Shown here in pieces: positions 12,101 through 23,459 of a stretch of DNA of 64,000 bases. The notes below the pieces were generated by a model. That model was not told the origin of the DNA. It did no database searches and saw nothing but the letters and a program-made list of their open reading frames with translations. Origin of the DNA: Mycoplasma bradburyae (GTDB lineage Bacteria; Bacillota_I; Bacilli_A; Mycoplasmatales; Mycoplasmoidaceae). The position numbers were made by a program, and so were the translations under genes. The stretch covers positions 907,446 through 971,445 of the forward strand of contig NZ_CP101415.1 of the NCBI RefSeq assembly GCF_024339025.1. Direction: 5' to 3'. The stretch's first letter is position 1; the number at the start of each line of letters is the position of its first letter.

Positions 12101-12704
12101 TAGAATTTTTCGTAATGTAATTAAATAGCTTTAAACGTTCTGTTTGACTATTTTTTCTTAATTCATCAACATTAATAGGTTCTGAATTAGTATTGTCACT
12201 ATTTCGTAAAACGACAATTTTACCTGCTTCTTCAGATAACAAATCTTTTTTAGTTTCAATATAAGCAGTTAAATCAACTTGAGAATTAAACAAAGATCCG
12301 TCATAAAACAAAACATTATCTTCTCGATATAAAGAATCTTGTGCTTGTTCTTTTTTAGCATATACATTTTGATCAAATCCTACAAACCCTTCTTTAAGAG
12401 CTGATGGTTCATAAAAGTTTTTCGTAAATACACTATCGTATAAACTCTTAGTTTTTGGATCTGTATATGATTGATAATTTTCAACTAAATCATTTGAAGA
12501 TAAAAGAGAATAATAGCTTTCCTTGTTCACTTTTTCACCCTTATATTCTTCAGAAGAACTAGCGAAACTTGGAGCAGTTTTTTCTAATTCAGATGACTGG
12601 TTTACAATAGGTCTTATTATATTATTACAAGACGATAAGATCAACGAAGGCAATATAAATAACCCTATTGCTAATTGCTTTTTGAACAATTTAGATTTTT
12701 TCAT
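9111..12704 (-). CDS. Large surface lipoprotein (1197 aa) with an internal hydrophobic segment
   Basis: Merged across many TGA-Trp; the frame between 9111 and 12704 was checked and is intact. The N-terminus MKKSKLFKKQLAIGLFILPS ends in a clear lipobox (ILSSC), so the protein is lipidated at about Cys26. The first third contains FYDGSLFNSQVDLTAYI, and the C-terminus contains FFLSLRDAHNYIDQ. Both resemble the aromatic element of the 1095-aa neighbour. At about residues 760-870 several adjacent hydrophobic stretches occur (VFVISSVLEGFATILSSAV, GTAIVGALSPVFYGLTVAMH, IAVLLVNVFF), preceded by a Ser/Asn-rich linker. These could span or insert into a membrane, which is unusual in the middle of a lipoprotein. 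The family is not recognised. It starts 20 bp after the 731-aa gene and is probably co-transcribed with it and with the 1095-aa gene. Confidence 0.75.
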
Positions 12705-12723
12705 ATCAATTAAAATTTAGTTT

Positions 12724-14919
12724 TTAAATTTTTGTAAAGAAACCTGAGAATTTACTTCTAATTGATGAACTTCAAGAAGTTAAACGATTTTTAATTTTAG
12801 TAGGACGAAGTACATTATTATTCGCAGGTACTTTATTCAATTCAGTTTCATCTAACATTCCAAAGTGTGATCTGTATCAAGGGAATTGAATACTATCATC
12901 TTTAGGTTTTTTAGTGAATACACTCTTAATTTGCGATCCTCATCTATTTAATCTACTTAAAATAGATGAACCAAATCTTGAAGCTTGAGTATCATTAAGA
13001 TTAACATTGTAACCTTTTTCAGTTGATGAAGTTGATTTAATTGTGCCGTAATTTCTTTCAGGTAATGGAGGAGGAACTTCTGCTAATTCTTTTAGAGCTT
13101 GTTGTCTCTTCTTCATTTCATTAACTTCATTAATAGTAGCATCTGAAGCAACAGCTGGTTTTCTTGTTCTATCAATTCTTGCGTAAATTGAGTAATCAGT
13201 TTCTTGTTTTTCTTTATTATCATCAGTTACTAAAATAATTGAGTTTTTAGAACTGTCAAAAACTGATTGGTAATCGCTAACACTACCATAAAGATCAACT
13301 TTAGGAATTGCGTATACAGATGAACCTGATTGATAAAGATTTTCAGTTAATAAAGCAGCTGCATAAACTGATGGGTCAGTTGAGTTACTTCTAGATGAGA
13401 ATAGTGATTTTAATGAAGCAGCAGTTTCATATTTGTTAGATTCACTTAATGATTCAACTGGCAAGAATACTGGCGATACTTTCCTTTCATTATTTACACC
13501 ATTATAAGTAACTTGAGCTAAGTAAAATCCTTGTTCAAATACATTCTTACCTTCTCTTGTTAATTTTTTAGCAACTACATCAACTGGTTGAGAAATTAAT
13601 GGTCTTCCTAAATTATCTCTAGGAACAATGCGTTTTTCTAAACGTTTACCACGGAAACCATCAGATAATACTGTCAAGAAGCTCAAGTTGCTAGTTTGAC
13701 CTCTTGAAGGTTTTATGTTGCTAGTTTTAGTTAATTCTTCTTCAATATCACTAATTGAATAAGATCTAGTAATTCCACCTTTAGAGAAAATTGAGTATTC
13801 ACTTGAAGAACTTGATGTAGAGCTTGTGCTAACTGTTGAATTAGATCTAGATAAGAATCTCTTAGCAGAATCTTTGTCACTCTGACTTGGTTTAGCAACT
13901 GTTGAGTCAGATTCGTTAAATAATTTATCTAAATCATAACTTTCTCATGAATCAGTTAAACTTGAACTAGAATTTGTTGAGTTAGATCTCTTGAACGCAC
14001 TTGGTGATGTAACGTTACTATTCGAACTTCCAGAAGCATCATCAAAACTAATTTCACCAGAGTTTTGTTTAGCTAAATAGTTAATAATAGCACTTGGGTT
14101 ACCCATTTCATTAGGGTTTTGGTTAATGTATTTTAAGAACGAACGGAATTCTGGATTAGCAACATAATCACCGCCTACAATACCAGCGTTTTTTCTGTCG
14201 TTATCAAATCAAGATTTAGGCGCTCAAAAAGCTCCTCTCTTCCCGTCTTTATCTTTAATTTCGATTAAGTCAAACTTTTCAAGAGACGCATCAGCTAAAT
14301 CATCAATATTAGATTTAGTTAAATTAAAGTCTCTTAACACTGTACTCTTTTTAACTGCAGAAGTTGGTTTAGGAGTAACATCTCTAGAAGATTTATAAGT
14401 GTTTAACAATAAACCGATACCAGCTCCAATAGCACCAACTGCAGCAATTCCACCAATCACTCCTCCTGCAGCAGCACCCACATTTAAGTTTTCTGATAAG
14501 TTTCCATTATTATCAGCAGTCATCCCTTCATGAGGAACTAGTCCTGGAACAGAAACTCCTGGAGAGTTGATAGCTTCATTTGGATCCATACCTTCTTCTG
14601 GATGGAAGTTTTGATTACTTATTCCGTCATCACCTTCGTATGCACCTGTGTCATCGTAACCTTCTGAACCAGTCGCATATTTAGAAGAATCAGTATATCT
14701 TCCGCCGTTAATTGGTCCATATTGTGTGTTTCCGCGAGACGGTCTATTATTAGGGTTGCTTGGTTTAGGAGAATCAGCTGACTGATTCTGAATAGGTTGA
14801 ATAACGCGATTTAAATTAGCTGCCGTTAATGAAACCGGAATTGCTACAGCAGTAGTAGCTGTAACAACACCTAATGATGATAAAAGAATTGTTTTTTTAA
14901 GAGGTACTTTTTTTGACAT
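12724..14919 (-). CDS. Signal-anchored membrane protein (731 aa), paralogue of the 802-aa neighbour
   Basis: Merged across TGA-Trp at 14224, 12940 and others. The N-terminus has a signal or anchor segment (TILLSSLGVVTATTAVAIPV) and then about 110 Gly/Asn/Pro-rich residues. A second hydrophobic Gly-rich helix follows (AAAGGVIGGIAAVGAIGAG, about residues 150-175), and then ~550 residues that should be cytoplasmic if both segments span. Motifs shared with the 802-aa protein: NPEFRSFLKYINQNPNE and VPRDNLGRPLISQP. A Ser-rich, low-complexity region (residues ~300-400), a proline motif (VPPPLPERNYG) and a basic, Ser/Phe-rich C-terminus complete it. The family is not recognised. The architecture (short outside, long disordered inside) is reminiscent of cytadherence or scaffold proteins, but this is inference only. 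First gene of the unit 14919 to 5754. Confidence 0.7.
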
Positions 14920-15044
14920 GATCGATATGTTTCTTTAACAAAAATTAATCTTAATCTTATTTTAAAACTAATTATTATTTTTTCTTGATAAATGATTATA
15001 TAAAATAAAATTAATTAATTGATTTATTTAAATAAATAGAAAAA

Positions 15045-15070
15045 GAAGAATCGAGAACATTAGGTTCTTC
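15045..15070 (-). terminator. Probable terminator after the 802-aa gene
   Basis: GAAGAA (15045-15050) pairs with TTCTTC (15065-15070), extendable by weak pairs. On the minus strand a T-rich run follows the stem, about 20 bp past the stop at 15091. The stem is short, so confidence is moderate. The sequence from 14920 to 15040 between it and the next gene is very AT-rich and probably contains the promoter of the 731-aa gene. Confidence 0.5.
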
Positions 15071-15090
15071 ATTTCATTATTAACTAGTTA

Positions 15091-17499
15091 TTATCTACGT
15101 AAGAATGCGAATTTAGTTCTGAAGAAGTTCGCAGTTGAACTGAAGAAGCTTGAAACTCGTTTTCTAATTGATTTTAGAATTCCTACTTTGATTGTGTTTT
15201 TATTAGCTGAACCCTTAGAAGAAAATAAACCTTTGATTTTTAGCGGTTTTTCAGTTTTAATAGTTTTGCTATTTAATTTAGAAAAATCTTCAACGATTGC
15301 TCTTTCTCTTCTTGAATCAATTTTACTATTTTCGTTGATCGTATTTACAATAATAGGAGATCTTAATTCTTCTTCTCTTCTTTCAGAATCAACACTTATT
15401 TTTGCAAGCGATCTTGAAGCGGATTCAACTGTTGTTTTTTGAGTATTTAAAGCTCTAGAATTTATGCCATTAGAATCAAATCTAATTGAACTATACACAA
15501 CTTTATCTACATCGTTAGCGGATAAGCTGCGTTTTAGTTGATCGCGGATTTCTCTATCTTCAAAAGTGTTTTCGAATGATAAAGTAGCGTAAGTTAAATC
15601 TCCGCTAGTATTTATATTGTAGTGAGGAGTAATGTGTTTTCTAGGATTTTCTTTTTTGATTTGATCAAATTTTTGAATAAAGATATACGGATTATCTTTA
15701 GCTTTAGGATCGTTTCAAATAAGCTTTAATGAACTTTCAAAGTAATCTTTATTCTTTTTAGCTAATAAAACTTCAGGGATAAAGAATGAACGAGCTTCTC
15801 GTTTAAAGGTTTGATTATTACCTCTAGTTGTTGTAATGTATATATAACCTTTTTCTAATGCTTCAGGATTATTCTTAACGAATGTACCAGCTACTTGATT
15901 GAATGGTTTTGATATAACCGGTCTACCTTGTCTATCTCTCGGAACTTTAGCATAAGGAGCAGGTTCAATTTCATCATCTCCAGTAACAAATTTATTTAAG
16001 ATGTTTAGGTTTTCAAATGAACCTTTATTTGGTGTACTTAATACTGGATCTTCTCAAATTAGTGCTTTTTGTATTTTATCGCTTATCTTATCAATTTTAT
16101 TAATACCAGCAACTGATGTATTACCTTTTAATTCATCGTAAACTTTATCTAAATCTAAATTTGCTGATAATTTAGGCAAAGCAACATTGTCATTATCAGC
16201 CTTTTTATCTTTAGCAGTACTTACAAATTTATAGTAGTTATTAATTAATTCTTCAGAAGAAGTGCTATCCAATGTACCGTTTTTAGATTTAGATGTATAT
16301 TTTGCGTAACTTTCAACTAATTTGTTAGCCGAATCTTCAAGATCATTAGAACTTGTTAAAACAACTGGTTTATTAGGATTATCAATTTTTTGAGAAAGGT
16401 ATTGTTCGTATGAAGCGCCTAAAGCAGTTAATGGATCATCTGTTGATTTTCTAACATCTTTAGCTGCTCTAATTCCTACGTTATTTTCTTCATTAGGTAC
16501 AGCGCTTAGATTAGGTAATTTAACAGAATTTCTTGGCGAACTATCAGTTGAACTAACACTTTCATCATCTAAAAAACTAAACGCTTCTTCTATTAATTCA
16601 TTAGTAGATTTTAGATTAGATTGAAAATGCTTAACTGCATTATCATTCTTATCTAAGTAATTAAAGAAAGCTAATTTATTATCTTTTTGTTCTGGATTTT
16701 CATTTAAAAATTTAACGAAATTACCGAAATCAGGGTTTATGATACCAGTATTAAACCCATTATTCATTGAAGCGAATCAATCAGAAGGTAATAAATAATT
16801 ACGTTGCGTATTTTCTTTTTTGAAATCAATTACTAAATCTTTAAGTTGTCTCCCTTGAGTTAATAATGATTTGCTTGATGAAGGAGAATCTAATGGAATT
16901 GATGATAATTCAACTTCGTTAGGTCTGGTTTGTAAATCTATAGCAGTTGGAACTGTTGTTCTATTAGATGAATTTTTTCAGTTATAAGCAAGAACTGAAA
17001 TACCAGCAACAGAAGCACCTAATACCGTACCAACAGTTGATCCTATTATAGCAGCTAGATTAGTTTTATCAATATTGCCGCTAACCTCTTTATCTTTTAA
17101 ATTAGGAATTGAAGCATTAATTGGACCTACAGGGTTAATAGGTTGGTTTCCATTAATTGGAGCAGATTCATCTAGATCTGTTCTTTCGTTTGAAGCTGAA
17201 ACTCTAGTTTCATCACCTACAATAATAAGGTTTTTAGAATCTTTTACATTATCTTCATCTAAGAATGGCAAGAATGATAAGTCATTATTCTTAGCCAAAC
17301 TCTCGCTAGAAGCGTCTGATTCGTTTATAGAAGAATTAGAATCGTTCTTATTTTCTTTAGCTGCGTTTTGTGAACTTTGTTTAGAGTCGGTTGCATTGTT
17401 TTTACTAGCAAAAACAACTGGTGTAATAATAGCAGTTGTTGCTACTGCTAAAGCTGTAGTCGTAATTACAGCTATTTTTCCTTTTGATAATTTTTTCAT
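15091..17499 (-). CDS. Signal-anchored membrane protein (802 aa), paralogue of the 731-aa neighbour
   Basis: Merged across TGA-Trp at 16978 and 16054. The N-terminal segment (KGKIAVITTTALAVATTAII) is a signal or anchor. About 120 Ser/Asn/Asp-rich residues precede a second hydrophobic helix (LAAIIGSTVGTVLGASVAGI, about residues 150-170), and a long, probably cytoplasmic part follows. Elements shared with the 731-aa protein are NPDFGNFVKFLNENPEQ and VPRDRQGRPVISKP, in the same order, which shows common descent although the linkers have diverged. The C-terminus is strongly basic and aromatic (SIRKRVSSFFSSTANFFRTK), as in the paralogue. The family is not recognised. It has its own 5' region 105 bp downstream of the 299-aa gene. 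Confidence 0.7.
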
Positions 17500-17603
17500 A
17501 ACGAGATAACCTACCTATATATATTACTTTAATTTAGCTAAATTTTGTTATTATTTACAAATTTTCTAGCAAATTGTTTAACGAATGATATTGAAATTAT
17601 AAT

Positions 17604-18503
17604 TTAATTTTTATAAAGAGTCTGAATATTTCTATTTTTATTTTGAAAATTATTTTGAGCATTATGAACTTGAGTGCTTCTTAAATTAACTTGGTTAGAA
17701 TTAATTTGAACAGGGAATTTACTCTTATTATTCAATGACATATTAGGCTGATTCATTGGATTTATATTCATTAATGGGTTTTGATTTCGAACCATCAGAT
17801 TTTGCTGGTTATTAACGCTATGTACTGGTTTTTGTTGAAATCTATTAGGTAGTCTTAATTGTTGATTATTATTAATGTTTAATTGCGGATTAAAATTCGA
17901 ATTAACTACTAAATTATTGTTAGCAACAATATTTTGATTAAAAATCTGACGATTTATATTATTAGCTGGTACATTAACTTGGTTTGGTATTAATTTGACA
18001 TTAGGTTGATAATTGATTTTTGGCGGAATAATTTCTTCTTTAACTTGTGGCTGAGTTTCATTTATTTCAGAATCAACTTCTTTTTTCTTAATTTCTTCTT
18101 GTTTTAATTCATTATGTTCATTACTTTCAGAAAAAGTAAGTAATTTTTGTTCTTCGACTTTCTTTGTTTCTCTTATGATTTCTAACTGTAACTCTTTAAG
18201 TAAATTAACTTTTACTAAATAGTTCATTATACACATACAGATTCCACTTATTAAGAAAACTAAACCAAAGATTACACCAATTATTCCCATTGCTAGTAAC
18301 CCAACACCAGTTGATGTTAGTTCTATTTCGTTGTTATTAGAAACCTGTCTTAATGATCTACCAACAATACTAAATCCTAAAGCCCCTAAAAAAATAAAAA
18401 CAGCAGCTAAAACAAAAAAGATAACAATAATATTAATATTTGTTTTCTTATTCAATAAAGATTGTTTATTATTTATTTTTTCTTTTTTATTTGTATCTGA
18501 CAT
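17604..18503 (-). CDS. Two-TM membrane protein with coiled coil and Asn/Gln-rich tail
   Basis: 299 aa, no TGA codon. A basic N-terminus (SDTNKKEKINNKQSLLNKK) precedes TM1 (INIIVIFFVLAAVFIFLGAL, about residues 22-45) and TM2 (GLLAMGIIGVIFGLVFLISG, about residues 68-95). A Lys/Glu-rich coiled-coil stretch (about 100-150) follows, then an Asn/Gln/Pro-rich low-complexity tail of about 140 residues (NNNQQLRLPNRFQQKPVHS) with a basic end. Same layout as the 281-aa protein at 4764-5609 and, more loosely, the 311-aa protein at 47351-48286. The tail composition is typical of self-associating or scaffold proteins. No enzymatic motif is seen. It is the most upstream gene of the surface block; a promoter should lie in 18504-18638. 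Confidence 0.7.
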   Translation of the reverse strand: MSDTNKKEKINNKQSLLNKKTNINIIVIFFVLAAVFIFLGALGFSIVGRSLRQVSNNNEIELTSTGVGLLAMGIIGVIFGLVFLISGICMCIMNYLVKVNLLKELQLEIIRETKKVEEQKLLTFSESNEHNELKQEEIKKKEVDSEINETQPQVKEEIIPPKINYQPNVKLIPNQVNVPANNINRQIFNQNIVANNNLVVNSNFNPQLNINNNQQLRLPNRFQQKPVHSVNNQQNLMVRNQNPLMNINPMNQPNMSLNNKSKFPVQINSNQVNLRSTQVHNAQNNFQNKNRNIQTLYKN

Positions 18504-18638
18504 AAGATTTTATTTAATGGTGCTAATGATTTAATCAATTTAGTGATAATCGAAAGCTTGAATTATTGTATCTATATAAATTTCTATTTATTTTGAATGT
18601 TATTTTAATACAAAGAATAACTGAGATGTTAAACAAAA

Positions 18639-19409
18639 TTATTGCAATTTTTGTTTCATATTAAATAGCATTATACCTGTAGCTACAGACACATTCAAGG
18701 ATTGAATCTTGTCTGTATACATTGGAATCTTAATTTGGTAATCCGAATTCTTAATTAGTTGGTTAGACACACCTTTTTGTTCATTACCTACAATTAATAT
18801 AGATTTTTTAGCATATTCTTGGTTGTAGTCAGCAGCCTCACTGCTTAAATTCGAAACATAAGATCAATATCCATATTTTTCTTGAAGGTCTTTTATGGCA
18901 TATGAAAGGTTTGCAACTTCAATTAAATTAAGATAAAAACAAGCACCAAGCGATGTTTTTATTACAGTGTTATTAATTCTGGCTTGATTATCTTTTTTAA
19001 AAATCACGCCAGATACATTAGCCGCTAAACATGTTCGCAATATTCCACCAAAGTTACCTGGGTCTTGTATTTGATCTAAAACAACAATAATTCCTTCTTG
19101 TTGTTCTTTAATGCGTTCGCAAAATTCATTAAATGATATCGTTAAAGAATTAGCATCAATTTCAGCAACAAAACCCTGATGATTTAATGAATCTCTATAT
19201 TGATTATCAAATCATTTTAAAGAATGCAACTCGTATTCAATATTCCTTTGTTTCAATAACTTGATAATTTCGTTTTCTTGTTTGTGTAAAAATACTTTTT
19301 TGATTTTTAAGTTGTTAATTAAACCTTCATAAACGGCATTGAAACCGAATAAGTATAATCTTTCTTTTTTGGAATTATTTTTATTTTGGGGTTTAAATTG
19401 ATCTTTCAT
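18639..19409 (-). CDS. rlmB: SpoU-family rRNA 2'-O-methyltransferase (RlmB-like)
   Basis: 256 aa, merged across TGA-Trp. An N-terminal substrate-binding domain with YLFGFNAVYEGL is followed by the trefoil-knot SPOUT domain with all three family motifs: DQIQDPGNFGGILRTC, IVGNEQKGVS, and IPMYTDKIQSLNVSVATGI near the C-terminus. These bind S-adenosylmethionine. Members methylate the ribose 2'-OH of a guanosine in 23S rRNA (G2251 in E. coli). The start lies 1 bp past the cysS stop, and the pairing with cysS is common in Firmicutes and mollicutes. Substrate assignment to RlmB rather than another SpoU enzyme follows from the N-terminal domain and the cysS neighbourhood. Confidence 0.88.
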
Positions 19410-19410
19410 T

Positions 19411-20718
19411 TTATAAAACTTTTTTATTCATCAATTTGTTTCTTATGATGTCAGCATTTTCATAATCCTTATTAGCTAACAATTCAGCTCAGTTACGAAT
19501 CTGTTCATTAATATGATCATTATGAAGCATTTCTGGAACTATTCCGTAGATTTCTAAACACCACATTAATTTTTGATAAGCTCAGATATTTTCTTCAATC
19601 TTTTTGTGAGCTATAGCTTCATTTATCGTCTTAACATGCTCTCAAATAGTTTTTGTCGCGTTAGCAAAACTAAGGTTATCTAATAGCGATTCTTTAAAAC
19701 TATCACAAGTTAATGAAGTACTTGGAATGTTTTGGTTATTAGCAATTAAATATGTTCTGAAACGATTAATACAATTAACTATTTTCTCAATGTCTTTTTG
19801 AGCAGATTTAATTACATTGCCATCAAAATTAAGCGGAAGAGTGTATGATGAATTATAAAAAACTCATCGTATTGAACGATAATTAAACGATTCAATTAAA
19901 TGCTTAACATAGATAAAGTTATTAAGTGATTTAGACATCTTTTCATTTTCAATTAAAAGGTGTCCTACATGCACTCAACAATTAGCTAAATTACGATTAT
20001 ATAACGCAATGTTTTGCGCGTTTTCATTTTCGTGGTGAGGAAATAACAAATCAATACCACCACCATGAATAATAAATCCTTTTTGTTGGAATTCTTTATC
20101 AATTATGTAAGAACATTCAGTGTGTCAACCAGGGCGACCATCGCCAAATTCTGATTTTCATACAATACCTGTAGTTGTTTTCTTTCACAACACAAAGTCA
20201 TTAGGACTTAATTTATTTTCATCACTTTTAATTCTGTGACCAGCAATCTGTTCATCTAATTTACGTTTAGATAAAATTCCGTAATTATTAATCTTAGATG
20301 TATTTAGATATACATCATTCTCTATTTTGTAAGCGTATCCGGTTTCATAAATACGTTTAACATAATCAATAATGCCGTCCATTTGTTCAGTTACTTTAAC
20401 AATTTTAGGCATTTTGATATCTAGTTCATTAAGTATATCTAGATAAGCTATTGTATATTGTTTAGCGACATCATTTTCAGCTAAACAAAGTTTAGTTGCT
20501 TGAGCAACAATCTTGTCATCTATATCTGTAATATTATGAACAAAATTAACTTTCTTGTTTGAATGTTCTAATAATCTTCTTAATACATCAAAGGTAACTA
20601 TTGGTCTTAAATTACCCATGTGAATGTGATCATAAACAGTTGGTCCGCAAACATAGATATTAATTTCTTCATCTTCAATATTTATATTTGTTCTAGTTAG
20701 GGTATCGTATAATTTCAC
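19411..20718 (-). CDS. cysS: Cysteinyl-tRNA synthetase
   Basis: 435 aa, a normal length for a compact CysRS. The class I signature appears as [12 protein letters not shown] (HIGH-like, HIHMGN) near residue 27 and [13 protein letters not shown] (KMSKS) near residue 265. The zinc ligands typical of CysRS are present: Cys in YVCGPT, and the CSYIIDKE and [14 protein letters not shown] segments. Several TGA-Trp codons lie in the C-terminal half. Start is GTG at 20716-20718 with GGAACTA upstream. It follows ligA by 6 bp and precedes rlmB by 1 bp, forming a ligA-cysS-rlmB operon. Function: charging tRNA-Cys in the cytoplasm. Confidence 0.95.
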
Positions 20719-20724
20719 GGTTTT

Positions 20725-22869
20725 TTAGTTCCAAATCTCTTCTTGTATTATTGGTATATTTAATTCTTTAGCTTCATTAATTTTTTTAGCAGTAGGCTTA
20801 TTGCCAGCTAACAGATAATCAACATTTTTAGAGACATTATTTACAAATTTAATTTTATATTTTAGAGATAATTTTTTAATTATTTCATTTCTAGAAATGC
20901 TAAATGAACCAGTTATGACAATTTTTTTACCAAAATAAATTGATGATTCATCCACTAATTCATTGTTGATTTCATCTTTTGTATTAATATTCAGTTCTTT
21001 TAATTTTTCAATTAATTCTCAGTTTTTATCAGATGAAAAAAAGCTATGTATCGAATTCGCAGTAATATTACTTATATCAGCCAATCTAGTATAATCTTCC
21101 ACAGTTAGATTTCTTAACTTATCTATATCATTATATGCGCTAGCAATTGATTTAGCAGTAGCAACGCCGATAAATTTAATATTTAAAGCAGCTAACAAAC
21201 GATAAAGTTCTCTATTTTTAGACTCATTAATGTTATTAATTAATTTGTCGAATGATTTCTCTTGAAATCTAAAGTTATGTTTGATTCCTGATTTTTTAAA
21301 TCCTTTTTTAAGTCAAGGCTTAATAATAATTTCTTTATATTTTTCTAGTTTATAAATATCCAAGATATTTGAAATAAATGTTTGATTATCGTTTTCAAGT
21401 AATTCAAATGGCTGAACATCTTCGTTTACATTTTGATTAGCTATCAATTCATTACATTCTTTAATAACATCGTTAACTTTAGTGTTAAAAAAAACTTCTA
21501 ATGTACTTTCACTTAAACCTTCAATATTCATTATTGGTTTAGAACAATAATAAATTAGGTATTGAAGTTGTTTTTGACTACATTCATCATTAATACAATA
21601 TCAGTCGACTTCTTCTTCTTTTTTAGCTAAATCAGATTTACAACTAGGACATTTGAAGTCATATTCAAATCTGACACAATTATCTTTTCTTTTATCGAAA
21701 TTAACTCCAATTACTTTCGGAATAATTTCGGCAGCTTTTATTAAATAAACATAATCGTTAACTCTAATATCTAGCTCATTAATGTACTCAATATTATGTA
21801 AGGTTGCATATGTAATAATTGAGCCTTCTAACTCTACAGGCTCAAGTTCAGCAACAAAAGTTAACTTACCAGTTCTTCCTACATTTAAGATAATGTTTTT
21901 TAATTTAGTTTCAACTTGTGTTGGAGCAAATTTATAAGCAATTGCTCATTTAGGAAATTTCGAAGTATAACCAATTTTTTCATAATCTTCGAAGTTGTTG
22001 TATTTTATAACAGCTCCATCAATTCTGTAATCTAAATTATTTTTATTTTTTTCAAGATCTTTAATACTTTCATAAACATCTTTTATGTTGTTAAATAATT
22101 TAATTTCTTTGGCTACATTAAAGCCTCATTTTTTTAATTTTTCAATTACCTCGTATTGAGTTTTAAAACCAACTTCATAAGAGTTAGGAATGTAATAAAA
22201 AAATGCGTTAAGTTTTCGTTTAGCAACTTCAGTAACATCGATATTTCTTAAACTTCCAGAAGCATAATTTCTAGAATTAGCGAATTTCTTATCTTCATCT
22301 CTTGATGAGTTTATTTCTTCAAAATCTTTATTTGAAACATAAACTTCACCGCGAATAACAAGTTTTTTGATATCGGTATCAATTTTTAGAGGAATCGTTT
22401 TAATAGTTTTAATATTCGAAAAAACACTTTCACCAATTACGCCATCACCTCTAGTTAAAGCATCTATCAATAAACCATTTTCATAAATTAACGAAATAGA
22501 TAAACCATCTATTTTAGGTTCTAAAACATATGAATTTTTTTCACTTTTACTAATCTTAGCAATGTTGTCATTAAAATTTATTAACTCATCAAAATTAAAG
22601 CAGTTATTTAATGAAAGCATTAGATAATCATGTTTAACTTTAGTGAATTTATTGCTGATTGATGAACCTATTCTCTGGGTCGGAGAATAACTTAATATAA
22701 ATTCAGGATACTTACTTTCGTATTCTTTTAAAGTCTTGTATGCGTTGTCATAAACTTCGTCAGAAACAGAAGGATTAGATAACACATAGTACTCATGTTC
22801 TCATTTATTCAGTTTTTTAACTAAATCCTGAATTACTGAATATATTTTATCTTTTTCACTATTATTCAT
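20725..22869 (-). CDS. ligA: NAD+-dependent DNA ligase
   Basis: 714 aa, merged across several TGA-Trp. The N-terminal Ia domain ([20 protein letters not shown]) precedes the adenylation domain with the active-site lysine in [12 protein letters not shown] and the following TRGDGVIGE. An OB domain, a Cys4 zinc finger (two Cys pairs near 21580-21660), helix-hairpin-helix repeats and a C-terminal BRCT domain ([17 protein letters not shown]) follow. It seals nicks during replication and repair. ATG at 22867-22869 gives the expected N-terminus. The length is slightly above the usual ~660-670. It leads the ligA-cysS-rlmB operon. Confidence 0.95.
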
Positions 22870-23296
22870 AATCAACTTATATATCTAATAAACTATTTTT
22901 ATTTAAAAATAACGATTAATTTTAAATTAATAAGTTTTTAACTGTTGTTTCAATCCTTGTCAATTAGTTTGATGATAAAACTAAAACTTATCAAAATAGT
23001 TATTGTCAAAACTTATATTTCATTAAATGACCTGTCACCAATAAAATGTAGATTTTTGCTATTACAAATTTTTATAACCTAATTACATTCTTTTATAGAA
23101 TTGATTTTTAAGACTGTTTTTACTGTGCCAATTATTTAAATTTATGACTTATCTTAAACATCACTAAATCACTAAAACTTATAATTTTTTATATTAATCA
23201 ATATATTGCTTATATATAATAATATTTTATAAAAATATTATTATATATAACATTTATTTTAATTAATTTAAATAAATTTATCCAAAACAAATAAAA
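22870..23296. other. Gene-free AT-rich spacer upstream of ligA
   Basis: About 430 bp between the ligA start and the terminators after tRNA-Gly. Neither strand has a convincing reading frame or RNA gene. The section 23160-23280 is almost pure A/T with alternating ATATATAAT runs. The ligA promoter should lie in the right-to-left direction just above 22870; I cannot fix its exact position. Confidence 0.5.
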
Positions 23297-23339
23297 AACC
23301 ATCAACATAGTTAGTTTTTACTAGCACAAGTTGATGGTT
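23297..23339 (-). terminator. Second tandem terminator after tRNA-Gly
   Basis: AACCATCAAC (23297-23306) pairs with GTTGATGGTT (23330-23339); a smaller inner pairing (TAGTTAG with CTAG) is possible in the 23-base loop. On the minus strand the stem is followed by six T. It lies 10 bp beyond the first terminator. Confidence 0.75.
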
Positions 23340-23349
23340 ATAAAAAAAA

Positions 23350-23383
23350 CTAATACCTCATTATACGCTATCTGAGGTATTAG
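23350..23383 (-). terminator. First tandem terminator after tRNA-Gly
   Basis: CTAATACCTCA (23350-23360) pairs perfectly with TGAGGTATTAG (23373-23383) over a 12-base loop. On the minus strand a run of eight T follows. It lies about 75 bp downstream of the tRNA 3' end. Confidence 0.85.
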
Positions 23384-23459
23384 AAATTTGGATCATTATG
23401 AAATCACTATAGGTTATTATAATGATTGGTCGATTTTATTATCTTCGTTAAATTATTAA

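Noticed and set aside
5754..12704. Idea that one of the giant proteins is the MIP immunoglobulin protease
   Set aside because: No GTxW serine motif or catalytic triad pattern was seen in the translated sequence, and neither gene adjoins a MIB-like gene.
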